Shown here: one piece after another, positions 1-8,483 of the stretch
How the letters are laid out: every line of letters begins with the position of its first letter
Position numbering within the stretch: position 1 is the stretch's first letter
From: a virus
Direction: 5' to 3' (one strand)
Length of the DNA stretch: 23,312 bases
Virus record (IMG/VR): IMGVR_UViG_3300025168_000700
Coordinates: 1-23,312 of that record
Program-made: the position numbers and the translations under genes
The notes under the pieces: generated by a model
Told to the model about the DNA's origin: nothing
The model's input: only the letters and a program-made list of their open reading frames with translations
Database searches by the model: none

Positions 1-1
1 A

Positions 2-496
2 CCAGCATTAAATGACACTTCTATTGTTCCGACTCACAACAGAGCAAGTTTTAATACAAATTACTTTATGACTGATTATGACTCTGGTGCATCAAATGGA
101 TTAATTACTATTGCAGGACTTACAGGTTGTGTATTAAAATCATTTAGCTTAACGATCGAAAACGATGTTGCTTTTAGTGGTTATGATACTGCTGGAAATT
201 ATCAACAAATGCACAGAGCTATTCCAGAAGCAGCAGTAACATTTGACGCTGTAGTAAAATATGACGCAGAAACTGACAATTTAATACAAGCTTTTGGAGA
301 GCAATCAACAGGTACAGTAGTCAACACCCTTACGGCATCAGATAGTGTTACAAGGAATATTGATATATCTTTACCTACTTGTATTATGACAGATGTTAGT
401 TTTTCAGAAGAAGATGCAATGTTCTTATCTATGAGTAGTAAAGCTGTTGCTTCTACATCAGGAAATATATTATTAATTACATTACAAGCTGATTAA
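2..496 (+). CDS. Major tail tube protein, 5' truncated by window edge
   Basis: The reading frame is already open at base 2 and runs through the first internal Met at 68, so the true start lies outside the window. The visible 164 or so residues are rich in Thr, Ser and beta-prone segments and end in a short hydrophobic strand. This fits a tail tube protein, which polymerises into the hollow tube through which DNA passes. No catalytic motif is visible. The main support is position: it sits directly before the tail assembly chaperone pair and the tape measure gene, the standard order in siphoviruses. Another minor tail protein is possible, but the tube is the best fit. Confidence 0.6.
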   Translation, partial: PALNDTSIVPTHNRASFNTNYFMTDYDSGASNGLITIAGLTGCVLKSFSLTIENDVAFSGYDTAGNYQQMHRAIPEAAVTFDAVVKYDAETDNLIQAFGEQSTGTVVNTLTASDSVTRNIDISLPTCIMTDVSFSEEDAMFLSMSSKAVASTSGNILLITLQAD

Positions 497-516
497 TCAA
501 AAACGAGGAATAAATA

Positions 517-780
517 ATGACTAAAAAAATAACGCTTAAGAGTGGCAAGAAAGCTACGCTTATAGAAATGTCCGTAGATAAATTTGACGAATGTATGGAT
601 TACATACGATACGATCAAAAAGACGGAGAAATTACAATTAAAAATCAATTTTCGTTAAGCACTATGTGGATTAGAAGTGGAGTAGAAAAAGCAAATGATA
701 AATTTATTAAAGCTCTCTCTATGGAAGATAGAGCAGAACTTCAACTTGCTATTCAGGAACATAATAGCCTGGGGGAATAG
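517..780 (+). CDS. Tail assembly chaperone, short form (lambda gpG analogue)
   Basis: An 87-residue, mostly helical and acidic protein with a good ribosome site (GAGGA, 10 bases before ATG). It lies between the tail tube and tape measure genes, where siphoviruses encode the G/GT chaperones that coat the tape measure protein during tail assembly and are absent from the finished particle. It starts with a Lys/Thr-rich beta-like segment and ends in a helix (residues about 66-82) followed by Ser-Leu-Gly-Glu and TAG. The role comes from position and from the frameshift at its end. No family-specific motif was recognised. Confidence 0.7.
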   Translation: MTKKITLKSGKKATLIEMSVDKFDECMDYIRYDQKDGEITIKNQFSLSTMWIRSGVEKANDKFIKALSMEDRAELQLAIQEHNSLGE

Positions 781-1229
781 AAACCCTCTCACTTGAACTA
801 AACATTTTAATAGATGGTTGGTGTGAGGGTTGTCAGTATTCTGCCTTTCCCTACAAAGCTAAGTTACCTCTTAAAAAGAATACCAGCATTCACACCTTTA
901 CATCTATGGACGACATTTGGTATGTCATAGGCTTACTTAAAGAAGAATTGAACGAGCATAATGCTACGAATAAAAAGCAATTTACTTTACATCAAACGAT
1001 TAAATCACATCTACCTTTTTTTGCTTGTCCTAATCATTTTTTAAGCAAAGAATATCAGCGAGATATACAGCGATATACATATTGCCAAAAAATGAAAGTA
1101 CCTCCATTTGAAGGTTCTTTTGGAAAACACCCAAAAAAATGGATTGATAAGTGCAATGTTGTAGAAAAAATGCTAAATTACATACAATCAGAACAATATA
1201 ATAAGATAGAAAATGGCACAAAACTTTAA
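517..1229 (+). CDS. Tail assembly chaperone, long form by -1 frameshift (gpGT analogue)
   Basis: This is the predicted fusion product of about 237 residues. Ribosomes slip back one base on the G run at 771-775 and bypass the TAG at 778. The -1 frame is then open without interruption to the TAA ending at 1229. The downstream part has an ATG at 906, but no ribosome site precedes it, and about 43 in-frame codons lie between the slip and that ATG, as expected of a fused domain. The extension has Cys pairs (Trp-Cys-Glu-Gly-Cys near codon 821) and a basic, helical C-terminal half. Its 3' end overlaps the tape measure start at 1213. In lambda the T part recruits the tape measure protein and G binds the tube subunit. 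That division is known for lambda and inferred here. Confidence 0.72.
768..780 (+). promoter_or_regulatory. Programmed -1 frameshift site (GGGGG run)
   Basis: The zero frame reads CTG GGG GAA TAG. The -1 frame has a stop at 765-767, so slippage must occur between 768 and the zero-frame stop at 778-780. That window holds one slippery run, GGGGG at 771-775, which allows perfect P-site re-pairing GGG to GGG. The A-site pairing after the slip is imperfect, so this is not a textbook X-XXY-YYZ heptamer. Confidence 0.7.
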
Positions 1230-3336
1230 CGTAGAAGTAGAATTTAAAGCATCTGGACACGCAGAGCTTGAAAGAGCAATCAATGGTCTAGTCAAAGCAC
1301 AGCGTAATTTACGTAATGGGCAAGTAGCATATAATAAAACCTTAACTAAGAGTAATTCTGCAATAGCACACTTAGAGAAAAGGAATAAAGCCTTAACAAA
1401 ATCTATCGTTTCTACAAATAATGCTTTTGTCATAAATCAAAAAACTGGTGCAGTTGTTACAAAAAACACTCGTTTGATGTCAAACACTTTCGCAACTTTA
1501 AGAAGTCAGTTGCTTTTAATTTCATTTGGTTTTGGGCTTGTATCTGCAAGTATAGGTAGGTTTGTTAAACTACAAGCTGAACAAGAATTATCAGAAAAAA
1601 AATTATCTTCTGCGTTAGGATTCACATCGCAGAGCTTATTAGACTACGCATCTTCATTACAGTCGGTAACTTCTTTTGGAGATGAAGCGATTATATCTGC
1701 ACAAGCATTACTTGCTGCGTTTATTAAAGACGAAGATCAATTAAAGAAAGCAACACAGGCGACTGTAGATTTAGCTGCTGCCAAAGGAATGGACTTAACT
1801 GCTGCTGCTGATTTAGTAGGTAAATCTATTGGATCGTCTACGAATGCTTTATCAAGATATGGTATTGAAATAATAGGTGCTGTTGGCTCAACTACGAGAT
1901 TGGAATCTGCTACAGATTCTATTGCAAAGCTGTATGGTGGACAAGCTGCTGCACAGACGTTAACACTTTCTGGTTCAATGCGTCAACTATCAAACACTTT
2001 TGGAGATTTTCAGGAAGCAATCGGTTCGGAGTTTACAGGCGATATTAAAGTATTGGTTATATCTTTAAATTTATTTCTTGAAAATTTAAAAGAGAATGAA
2101 GAAGCTATTAAAAAAACTGCGAAAGCTATAAAGATATTAGCTATAGTTGGTGTTAGTTTATTGTTGCCTTTTGGTAAATTAGTAAAATTGATTCAATTTT
2201 TAGGCACTAGGTTTGCAGCTGTGAGGACTGCAACCATTTCTTGGGGTAATGCACTTAAGGGTTTAACGGGACTTCTAAAGACTACAGGATTTTGGGTTTT
2301 AGGATTAAGGGGTTTAACAGTAAAATTAGGAAATGCCTATGAAACCACATCGAGAGAATTAACAAATTATCAAACCATATTAAACAAAAATATAATAGGA
2401 CAGAAACTTTTACACGATGCAAGTTTAATAGCAGTTGCAGACAAAAGAGAAGATATTACATTTACTGAAAAATTGATTGAAGCTATTAAAGGATTAATTG
2501 AAAAAAGAAATAAAGTTATAGAAGATGGAAAGCTTCAAAATCAGGTAAATCAAGAAACGATTGCACAAGAGAAATTATTACAAGCTCAAACGCTTAAACT
2601 TGCAGAAGCAAAGGCTAAAGAAGGCGTAACTAATAAAATGGTTATAGCAGGTATTCAAGCAGGTGTTACTGTAAGAGATGCTTTAATGAAAGCAACTGAT
2701 GGACAAATAGTATTAAACGAAGAATTTTTGACTACCTTAGATTTAAGTAAGCTAAAAATAGAAGAATTGACTGGATTTGAATTAGCATACGCAGAAGCGT
2801 TGATTGCCACTCAGGCACAATTAACAACTAACAAGCAACTTATGGAAGATGATACTCAGTTTAAATTACAAATGCAGGGATTGGCAACACTTGGACAGGC
2901 ATTACAACAATTTGGTTCGAAAAGCAAAGGATTGACTATCGTAGCAATACGCTTACAACAAATTGCTGCTGTTGCAAGTGCTTGGAAAGCGTTCGGTACT
3001 TTCAATGCAGAGGGTAAAACACTTCAAGCGTATGCTGCATTAGCACAAGGTTTAATGGCAGCCGACAATATAGAAAAGCAATTAGGTAAAGCAAAATCTG
3101 CTGCGTTTGGTACTGATTTTATAGCCGATAGTCCACAATTTATTAAAGTTGGAGATAATCCTCAGATGAGAGAACGAGTAACTGTTACTCCTATTGGCTC
3201 TCCTAATGTAAGAGGTGGAGAAGGTGCATCGGAAGTAGTTATAAATCTAAATGGAAACATATTAGGAACACAAGAATTTGTAAGAGATACGTTAATTCCA
3301 CAGCTAGAAGATAGCTTGGGTAGAAATCTTGCGTAA
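1213..3336 (+). CDS. Tail tape measure protein
   Basis: A 707-residue protein that sets tail length and is ejected with the DNA. The N-terminal 80 residues are basic and coiled-coil-like. A hydrophobic segment follows at about 94-118, then a TP901-like region at about 125-220 rich in Ala/Ser/Leu. Further hydrophobic stretches lie at about 305-325 and 355-372, then long amphipathic helices to about 600. The C-terminus is a Gly/Pro-containing tail. The start overlaps the end of the chaperone fusion frame by 17 bases and lacks a strong ribosome site, so it is probably translationally coupled. At the usual relation of about 1.5 angstrom per residue, the tail would be roughly 100 nm (inference). 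The stop overlaps the next gene as TAATG. Confidence 0.9.
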   Translation: MAQNFNVEVEFKASGHAELERAINGLVKAQRNLRNGQVAYNKTLTKSNSAIAHLEKRNKALTKSIVSTNNAFVINQKTGAVVTKNTRLMSNTFATLRSQLLLISFGFGLVSASIGRFVKLQAEQELSEKKLSSALGFTSQSLLDYASSLQSVTSFGDEAIISAQALLAAFIKDEDQLKKATQATVDLAAAKGMDLTAAADLVGKSIGSSTNALSRYGIEIIGAVGSTTRLESATDSIAKLYGGQAAAQTLTLSGSMRQLSNTFGDFQEAIGSEFTGDIKVLVISLNLFLENLKENEEAIKKTAKAIKILAIVGVSLLLPFGKLVKLIQFLGTRFAAVRTATISWGNALKGLTGLLKTTGFWVLGLRGLTVKLGNAYETTSRELTNYQTILNKNIIGQKLLHDASLIAVADKREDITFTEKLIEAIKGLIEKRNKVIEDGKLQNQVNQETIAQEKLLQAQTLKLAEAKAKEGVTNKMVIAGIQAGVTVRDALMKATDGQIVLNEEFLTTLDLSKLKIEELTGFELAYAEALIATQAQLTTNKQLMEDDTQFKLQMQGLATLGQALQQFGSKSKGLTIVAIRLQQIAAVASAWKAFGTFNAEGKTLQAYAALAQGLMAADNIEKQLGKAKSAAFGTDFIADSPQFIKVGDNPQMRERVTVTPIGSPNVRGGEGASEVVINLNGNILGTQEFVRDTLIPQLEDSLGRNLA

Positions 3337-5864
3337 TGGCTTTAACTTTAGAAGATAATTATAAGTCAGCAGTAGGAACTGCTTTTCAAGAATCGTGGTT
3401 ATTTGAACTAAGAAACGATACTTATACAAATGGATCTGTTGACACCCAATATATTAGACTGGGAACAGAAGAAGTTGGTAGTGGCGACACAAAATACAAT
3501 TCTTTTATTATAAATAAACCACAGATTAGAGAGTCAATCGATTTAGAAAAAGGAACATCTAAAACAGGTAATATGACTATTACTTGTACTAATGGAACTT
3601 TATCAAATCATAGTGCTAAGTTAGCAGCAGAGATATTTAATGGAACACGATTCTATATGAATCATCAAGTAGTTGTCTATTCGAAGGTTGGCTCTATTGG
3701 CTCTGGAGATTATTTAAAAATATTTACAGGTAGGGTTAAAGATATAAAACTAAACGACAAGCAAGAAGTTTTTATTACTATCGCTTCTGCTACTCCGATA
3801 GACTTTATCAAGATACCACAATATCAATCTAATTCTGGTAATTATTATCCTATTATCTATGGAGATTATAAAAATGCTGCTACTTCAACAGACGATGTTC
3901 CTGTATTAATTGATACAGACATAGCTGTAAAAGTCTACCCATTGGAGGTGGATACTATTAATAGTGGAAAATATAATTGCTTAACACATAAAGCACTAAC
4001 AAATGAATTTTTACACTACCCAGTTAAAGATGCTTTTAGAAATTTAGATGATTATCCTATATTTGCACCGATAGAACAATTACTTTATAGTGGTTCTTTA
4101 TTAAATGAAGCTTTAACCACATCTGAAACTGGTATAAATGTAGACGATGGAACAGATTTTTCTTCTGGAAATATAATACAAGTAGATAAAGAAAAAATGA
4201 AAGTTACTGGAATAACAAGCAACACATTAACAGTAACGAGAGCATATCTTGGAACAAGTGCGACGACACATACTGAAGATTCTGCTGTTTATATAATAAC
4301 GAATAATGTTACCTCTATTAACACATACGAAACAGTTAGTGCAGATACTAATAGAAACGTAATGCAATCAGAATTAAATTTATTAAGAGAATATATATAT
4401 CGACCTAAAACACTATCTACCTCAGAAATAATAGATAGCGACAATGTTCACGCAGATCCATTCTTATTAGAAGGACTAAAACCTTTATCTAATGCAGTCG
4501 ATACAAGCACTACGAGTTTTTTCCAAATTCAACATAGAGTTACATCTGCTGCAAATAATGCAGATAAAGACGCACAAGATTATTTTAAAATAAAATTTAC
4601 CCCAACAAAAGAACAACATAAGATTACAGCTTACTCTGTTTATGTATCTTATGATATAGCTGATTATACGAATGGATTTGGAGGTTCAGATAGCCAAGAC
4701 TTGTACGAAGTTACAGCTCAATGTATCGCAACATTCGATACAGATGTTACACCAGAGGTCGAAAGCGATGACGCTAAAGACGCAAATGGTTCATATAGCC
4801 ATATTTTTAATTTCCTTACAGATTACTCAAAATCAGATGGTAACGCACCAGCAAGTTTTGAAATAGCTTTGTTTTTTAGTAGTGCAAATATGCACAACGC
4901 AGAATCATCGTCTATGACTGTAAAAATAAAAGATATACAAATAACATCTAAAGCAGAAATTATTCCAGAGGGAACTGCTGATACAAATTCCAACTCGTTA
5001 GAACATCAATCTGCTGTTACAGGAATAAAAGAATTATATTGTGGTGGAGATGGTCTTACAAAATCTTTCTCGAGTGGAGTAGTAACGAATATGGTTGATA
5101 TGCACAGAGATATATTATCACGCTTTGCTGGGAGGGGTGGAAGTTCAGAAACACCAGATACTAACACATCTGATTATGCAGGATTGGTAACAGCAAGAAG
5201 TGATTGGAAGTGTGAATATTGGACAACAAAAGAAGTAGAAGTAGATAGTCTATTGCAGAAGTGTCAATTTGAAGGTGCGTTTGTATTTAGGTTTAGAACT
5301 TCAGATGAATCTCCTCAATACATTTATATACCAAATACAATAAGTGCAGATCATACAATAGGATTATCTGACATTGGCTCTTTCTCATTAGGGATAACGC
5401 CAATAGACAAATTAATTACTAAGCGTATTATTAAATATCAACGCAATCCAATTAACGATAAACATCTATTTGAGCAAACATCGGAAGATACAACTAATGA
5501 AGTAAGGGATAATTATAATATACTCACTAACGAGAATATCGAAACAAATAAACTTGATATATTGGTTGATGGCATTGGAGCAGAAAATACTGGCTCTGGC
5601 AACAGGAATGATGGGTTTGCTAATTATTATAGAAATATAAATGGAGTGCCAAAATTAATAGCAACTATAGAGCTACTAGATCCAGCGAGTTCTGGTGGTA
5701 GTGATTATTTCTATGGTATGGAAGTAGGCGACTTCTGTGTATTTAATTCTACGGTTTCTGCTGTATTACCAATGTTTGGTGGAACATTTACAAATAGCAA
5801 ATTTATAGCAACAAGTATAACTAGAACGGCAGGAAGTTTAAAAGTAACTTTGAGGGAAGTTTAA
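3336..5864 (+). CDS. Large distal tail / tail tip protein
   Basis: An 842-residue virion protein directly after the tape measure, where siphoviruses encode the distal tail and hub proteins that close the tube and hold receptor-binding proteins. It is almost entirely beta-prone and Asn/Thr/Ser-rich, with no transmembrane segment or catalytic motif that I recognise. Residues about 265-325 form a compact module (Asp-Gly-Thr ... Ile-x-Val-Asp-x-Glu ... Leu-Thr-Val-x-Arg-Ala ... His) that recurs in the next gene. The C-terminal 250 residues read like a beta-rich hub domain. It starts with a TAATG overlap to the tape measure gene, indicating coupled expression. The exact structural role (hub versus fibre) is undecided. 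Confidence 0.6.
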   Translation: MALTLEDNYKSAVGTAFQESWLFELRNDTYTNGSVDTQYIRLGTEEVGSGDTKYNSFIINKPQIRESIDLEKGTSKTGNMTITCTNGTLSNHSAKLAAEIFNGTRFYMNHQVVVYSKVGSIGSGDYLKIFTGRVKDIKLNDKQEVFITIASATPIDFIKIPQYQSNSGNYYPIIYGDYKNAATSTDDVPVLIDTDIAVKVYPLEVDTINSGKYNCLTHKALTNEFLHYPVKDAFRNLDDYPIFAPIEQLLYSGSLLNEALTTSETGINVDDGTDFSSGNIIQVDKEKMKVTGITSNTLTVTRAYLGTSATTHTEDSAVYIITNNVTSINTYETVSADTNRNVMQSELNLLREYIYRPKTLSTSEIIDSDNVHADPFLLEGLKPLSNAVDTSTTSFFQIQHRVTSAANNADKDAQDYFKIKFTPTKEQHKITAYSVYVSYDIADYTNGFGGSDSQDLYEVTAQCIATFDTDVTPEVESDDAKDANGSYSHIFNFLTDYSKSDGNAPASFEIALFFSSANMHNAESSSMTVKIKDIQITSKAEIIPEGTADTNSNSLEHQSAVTGIKELYCGGDGLTKSFSSGVVTNMVDMHRDILSRFAGRGGSSETPDTNTSDYAGLVTARSDWKCEYWTTKEVEVDSLLQKCQFEGAFVFRFRTSDESPQYIYIPNTISADHTIGLSDIGSFSLGITPIDKLITKRIIKYQRNPINDKHLFEQTSEDTTNEVRDNYNILTNENIETNKLDILVDGIGAENTGSGNRNDGFANYYRNINGVPKLIATIELLDPASSGGSDYFYGMEVGDFCVFNSTVSAVLPMFGGTFTNSKFIATSITRTAGSLKVTLREV

Positions 5865-5886
5865 TAATTTATAAATTAGGAACATT

Positions 5887-6510
5887 ATGGCAATCACAAG
5901 AGCAAGATTCAGAGTAGATACAAATCCAGATACGGATAGTGGATCTAATTTAACAGGAGCTATTAATACATCAGTTACAACTGTTCCTATTACTAACGGA
6001 AGCCATTTTGAAATAGGGCAAAATATAAGAATAACAAACAACGCTAGTCAAATTGAAGAAATGACAGTTACCGATATATCCTCTAATAACCTTACGGTTG
6101 TTAGGGCAGCTAACAGCACAACTGCGAGATCGCACGAATCTGGTAAAGATGTTTTTAAAGATGATAGTATTTTATATACACCTACAAATAATCCACAGAT
6201 TGGAACAGAGCTTACAAAATCCTACGATGGAGTTATTTCCAGAAAAACTTTAGGTGGAACAACTTTCTCTGTTGCAAATTATAGCACATCAAGAATTGCA
6301 AGAACATTGACTTATGAAAATTTAAGTGAATCTAATAAAAGTAGGATAGTAGCATTGTTCGATTATGCCAAAGGGCAATTAAATTCTTTCCAATATAGTG
6401 AAGATGGCGATACTTGGTATGAAGTTCGATTCACAAATAATACACTTCCTTTATCAGAAACGGCTTATAACTCCTATGTGGTGGATATTGAAATTGAAGA
6501 ACAATTATAA
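5887..6510 (+). CDS. Minor tail protein sharing a module with the upstream tail tip protein
   Basis: A 207-residue protein, the last gene of the rightward tail block, with TTAGGA before its ATG as ribosome site. Residues about 29-92 carry the same module as residues 265-325 of the preceding protein: threonine-rich strands, a conserved glutamate-containing strand, then Asn-Leu-Thr-Val-x-Arg-Ala and a late His. The C-terminal part (about 140-207) resembles the beta-rich ends of minor tail proteins (aromatic Phe-Gln-Tyr-Ser near a Trp-Tyr pair). I assign it to the tail tip by neighbourhood. A baseplate-wedge or fibre-attachment role is possible. Confidence 0.55.
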   Translation: MAITRARFRVDTNPDTDSGSNLTGAINTSVTTVPITNGSHFEIGQNIRITNNASQIEEMTVTDISSNNLTVVRAANSTTARSHESGKDVFKDDSILYTPTNNPQIGTELTKSYDGVISRKTLGGTTFSVANYSTSRIARTLTYENLSESNKSRIVALFDYAKGQLNSFQYSEDGDTWYEVRFTNNTLPLSETAYNSYVVDIEIEEQL

Positions 6511-6614
6511 GAAATTTTTCTCGTTAGAATACCTCAAGATTAGATTTAAATTGATGTTGATAGGTTGTCGTAAGCAAAAACAAACAAAGTGGCGTATACC
6601 ACGCAAATAGTGCG

Positions 6615-6809
6615 TTATTTGTCCTCTTTGTATTTTTCGTGCAGTTCTAACATCACACCAGCTAAATAGACACATAAATCAAGAACTTCTTCAATACTTT
6701 CCTTTAAATTATCCCTAGATCCATCGATTGGCACTTGTTCGCCATACTTTACTGCACCAATATCTAATCGCTGTTTTATAAGGCATAATATTTTATCGTT
6801 ATTTTTCAT
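6615..6809 (-). CDS. Small MazG-like protein (putative nucleotide pyrophosphohydrolase fragment)
   Basis: A 64-residue protein, last in the leftward early operon. Residues 20-50 contain Lys-Tyr-Gly-Glu and then Asp-Asn-Leu-Lys-Glu-Ser-Ile-Glu-Glu-Val-Leu-Asp. The Glu-x-x-Glu-Glu-x-x-Asp spacing matches the metal-binding helix of all-alpha NTP pyrophosphohydrolases (MazG/dUTPase-like). The full MazG four-helix core is around 100 residues, so this is either a compact obligate dimer or half a domain. MazG-type phage enzymes hydrolyse dNTPs or alarmone-related nucleotides. Activity here is inference. It overlaps the methyltransferase gene upstream by 11 bases and has AAAGGG as ribosome site. Confidence 0.5.
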   Translation of the reverse strand: MKNNDKILCLIKQRLDIGAVKYGEQVPIDGSRDNLKESIEEVLDLCVYLAGVMLELHEKYKEDK

Positions 6810-7284
6810 TTTTCCCTTTGTAAAGTTTATCTTCCATTGTTAAAAATTCTTTTTCTGTAAAACCCCAACCTACAAGCATACTTGGAAAAGGTGCTGGTGC
6901 TAACTTATCTGCACCTTCGAATTTCAATCTACCTTTAATAAATATAATAGGAGCTTCTGTATATATATAACTATGAAACCACTTAGTATCTGTTCTTGCT
7001 GGGAGGAGTCCAATAGTTCTATTGCCTAGCATATCGTACTGATGATGTGCTTTGCTTACAAAATCAATAATACTCCTACCGTACGGAGGGTTCATAAAAT
7101 TGGTATAATGCCAATCTGCTGTTAAACAACTTCTTTCTCTGGTAAAATAATTTTCACACAAAGCATTATTTTCATCGGCACATACATCACAATCAAATAA
7201 AAATTCTTTGTTAAGCACTTCAAACAACCAATTTGGAGTTCTCCAGTCTGGTTTGTTTGACGTAAACATTCCTTTGTTTATCAT
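6799..7284 (-). CDS. DNA N6-adenine methyltransferase (phage Dam type)
   Basis: A 161-residue protein with the phage Dam-family layout. A Trp-Arg-Thr-Pro entry motif lies at residues 14-17, a Phe-Asp-x-Asp-x-Cys-Ala strand near 30-36, and the catalytic motif Asn-Pro-Pro-Tyr at 65-68 followed by Gly. It would transfer a methyl group from S-adenosylmethionine to adenine N6 in DNA. No restriction nuclease lies beside it, so protection of phage DNA from host restriction, or a packaging or replication mark, is more likely than a restriction-modification system. AAGGA before the ATG at 7284 supports this start. It sits 3 bases downstream of the cytosine methylase gene. The target site cannot be read from the sequence. 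Confidence 0.82.
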   Translation of the reverse strand: MINKGMFTSNKPDWRTPNWLFEVLNKEFLFDCDVCADENNALCENYFTRERSCLTADWHYTNFMNPPYGRSIIDFVSKAHHQYDMLGNRTIGLLPARTDTKWFHSYIYTEAPIIFIKGRLKFEGADKLAPAPFPSMLVGWGFTEKEFLTMEDKLYKGKNEK

Positions 7285-7287
7285 TTA

Positions 7288-7932
7288 TTAATCCTTTGCA
7301 ATTTCATTAAATAGTTCTTTAAATAATTCTGGAGGTATCTGACTTTTCAGTAATTGATTTATATGCCACAAGGGCAACCCCAGTCCCTGTGTTCCTGTAT
7401 TACTCCCTCTTGGTGCAGATTGATGATGACAGTTTTTATTTCCATTCTTGCACATTTTTCTTGGTTTCCAATCTAGGTTAGTCCAGATGTCCGTTGGTTT
7501 CATTCTCATATCTCCGTAAGAACAGTAGGTTACTGTTTTTCTTGGAAAACAATTCATCATTTCTTGTTTTCTTAATAATCCTCTGGGATTTTCTATAAAG
7601 TAGAACATAGGTTTTACTTCTTTTATAATCTCAATAGTTTTTTTTATGATCTTAATACTATTTTTGCATCTTTTAGTTTTTGGCGTTTTATCCTTATTCC
7701 AATGATACCCACTACTTGCAATAGAAAAAGTTGTACAGGGTGGACTTGCCCATATTATATCAGGTTTTCCACCAAGTTGATCTATTGCTGTGCTAATATC
7801 AAAATCAAAAATATCGCATACCTGATCTATTTTGCTAAAGTCTTGATTGTCGGTGGTATATGTTTTAAACCCTTGTCTTTCAGCAACCTTGCTAAAACTT
7901 CTGCTACCTGCAAATAATTCTAATGTTTTCAT
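7288..7932 (-). CDS. Compact DNA cytosine-C5 methyltransferase
   Basis: A 214-residue protein. Motif I is Leu-Phe-Ala-Gly-Ser at residues 6-10. Motif IV is Ser-Pro-Pro-Cys-Thr, with catalytic Cys66 in a Pro-Pro-Cys. The motif VI position reads Glu114-Asn-Pro instead of the usual Glu-Asn-Val. A motif VIII-like Met-Arg-Met-Lys segment lies near 155. Conventional enzymes of this family exceed 300 residues with a distinct target-recognition domain. Here only about 50 residues remain between motif VIII and the C-terminus, so recognition must be very reduced. It has a weak AAAGAA ribosome site and is co-transcribed with the adenine methylase. An anti-restriction role is inferred. Confidence 0.78.
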   Translation of the reverse strand: MKTLELFAGSRSFSKVAERQGFKTYTTDNQDFSKIDQVCDIFDFDISTAIDQLGGKPDIIWASPPCTTFSIASSGYHWNKDKTPKTKRCKNSIKIIKKTIEIIKEVKPMFYFIENPRGLLRKQEMMNCFPRKTVTYCSYGDMRMKPTDIWTNLDWKPRKMCKNGNKNCHHQSAPRGSNTGTQGLGLPLWHINQLLKSQIPPELFKELFNEIAKD

Positions 7933-7965
7933 AATATTCTTTATTTATTGATTCCCCTCATCGAC

Positions 7966-8268
7966 TTACCACTTTAATCTTGAGACTTTTCTTTTTTTAA
8001 AATTATAATGACACCCATAAGAATCTCTTGGTTCTTTACCTATAGCAACATCTCGCAATCTTGATATGTCCCCCAATCTTAAAATTCTAGTTTTAGGATA
8101 TTTAATATGCCAAGACCAAACCTCCTCAAATCTTTTATTAAATTCTTTTTTATATTGTTTATTAAATTTTTGCATAGAGTATTTAGCAACCTTTTTACAT
8201 CTTTTGCAACTATGGGTATCTATCTTAATTGCTTGAAAGAAAAAATCATAACACTCTTGTTTCGTCAT
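7966..8268 (-). CDS. Hypothetical basic protein with a Cys-x-x-Cys pair
   Basis: A 100-residue protein of unknown function. I place the start at the ATG at 8268 because AAGGA sits 9 bases upstream. A longer in-frame start at 8310 lacks such a site. Residues about 20-24 hold a Cys-Lys-Arg-Cys pair within a lysine-rich helix, and aromatic and basic residues dominate the middle (Trp-Ser-Trp-His near 57-60). The C-terminal 15 residues are strongly basic. Nucleic acid binding is plausible from composition and operon context (between a methylase and an OB-like protein), but no family was recognised. Confidence 0.6.
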   Translation of the reverse strand: MTKQECYDFFFQAIKIDTHSCKRCKKVAKYSMQKFNKQYKKEFNKRFEEVWSWHIKYPKTRILRLGDISRLRDVAIGKEPRDSYGCHYNFKKRKVSRLKW

Positions 8269-8393
8269 TTTATATTCCTTGTTGTTTATGGGGTAATGCT
8301 GCCAAGCCAAGTATTTTCTAACAATCTTTTTTTAGAGAACTAGCTACTATTAAAAAAACAAAAGTTGCAGTATCTCCTTTTAAGTTTTGTGTT

Positions 8394-8405
8394 ATTGTAT
8401 ACAAT
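8394..8405. promoter_or_regulatory. Perfect 12-bp palindrome in an intra-operon gap
   Basis: ATTGTATACAAT reads identically on both strands. It lies in the 218-base gap 8269-8486, the only sizeable noncoding stretch inside the otherwise overlapping early operon. Nearby on the minus strand are a short TACCC/GGGTA hairpin at 8407-8426 and an AAAAG/CTTTT stem followed by a T run (minus strand, near 8350-8380). An operator for a phage repressor is the simplest reading. No open frame with a ribosome site is seen in the gap. Confidence 0.35.
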
Positions 8406-8454
8406 TACCCCAATTTATTAGGGTAGGCGTTAGCGTTATTATTTATGTTAATAT

Positions 8455-8483
8455 ATCATACGGAAAATAACCACCCACCCCAA
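8455..8483 (-). promoter_or_regulatory. Possible internal leftward promoter
   Basis: On the minus strand TTGGGG (8483-8478), a 17-bp spacer and TATGAT (8460-8455) could form a sigma-70 promoter for the 7966-6615 genes. The -10 box is good (5 of 6) and the -35 is poor. The position just after the 79-aa gene and before the 218-base gap supports it. The palindrome at 8394-8405 would then lie in the transcribed leader. Confidence 0.25.

Noticed and set aside
1030-1433. Minus-strand ORFs opposite the chaperone extension and tape measure start
   Set aside because: Hydrophobic shadows of real plus-strand genes with no start signals or context.
6589-6621. Two small hairpins (GTGG/CCAC at 6589-6602; CAAATA/TATTTG at 6604-6621) between convergent genes as terminators
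   Set aside because: Stems are only 4-6 bp and no T run follows on either strand, so neither is a convincing terminator.
8350-8380. AAAAGGAG site on the minus strand as start of a small gene in the 8269-8486 gap
   Set aside because: The nearest usable start is TTG giving about 14 codons of low-complexity sequence, with no support.
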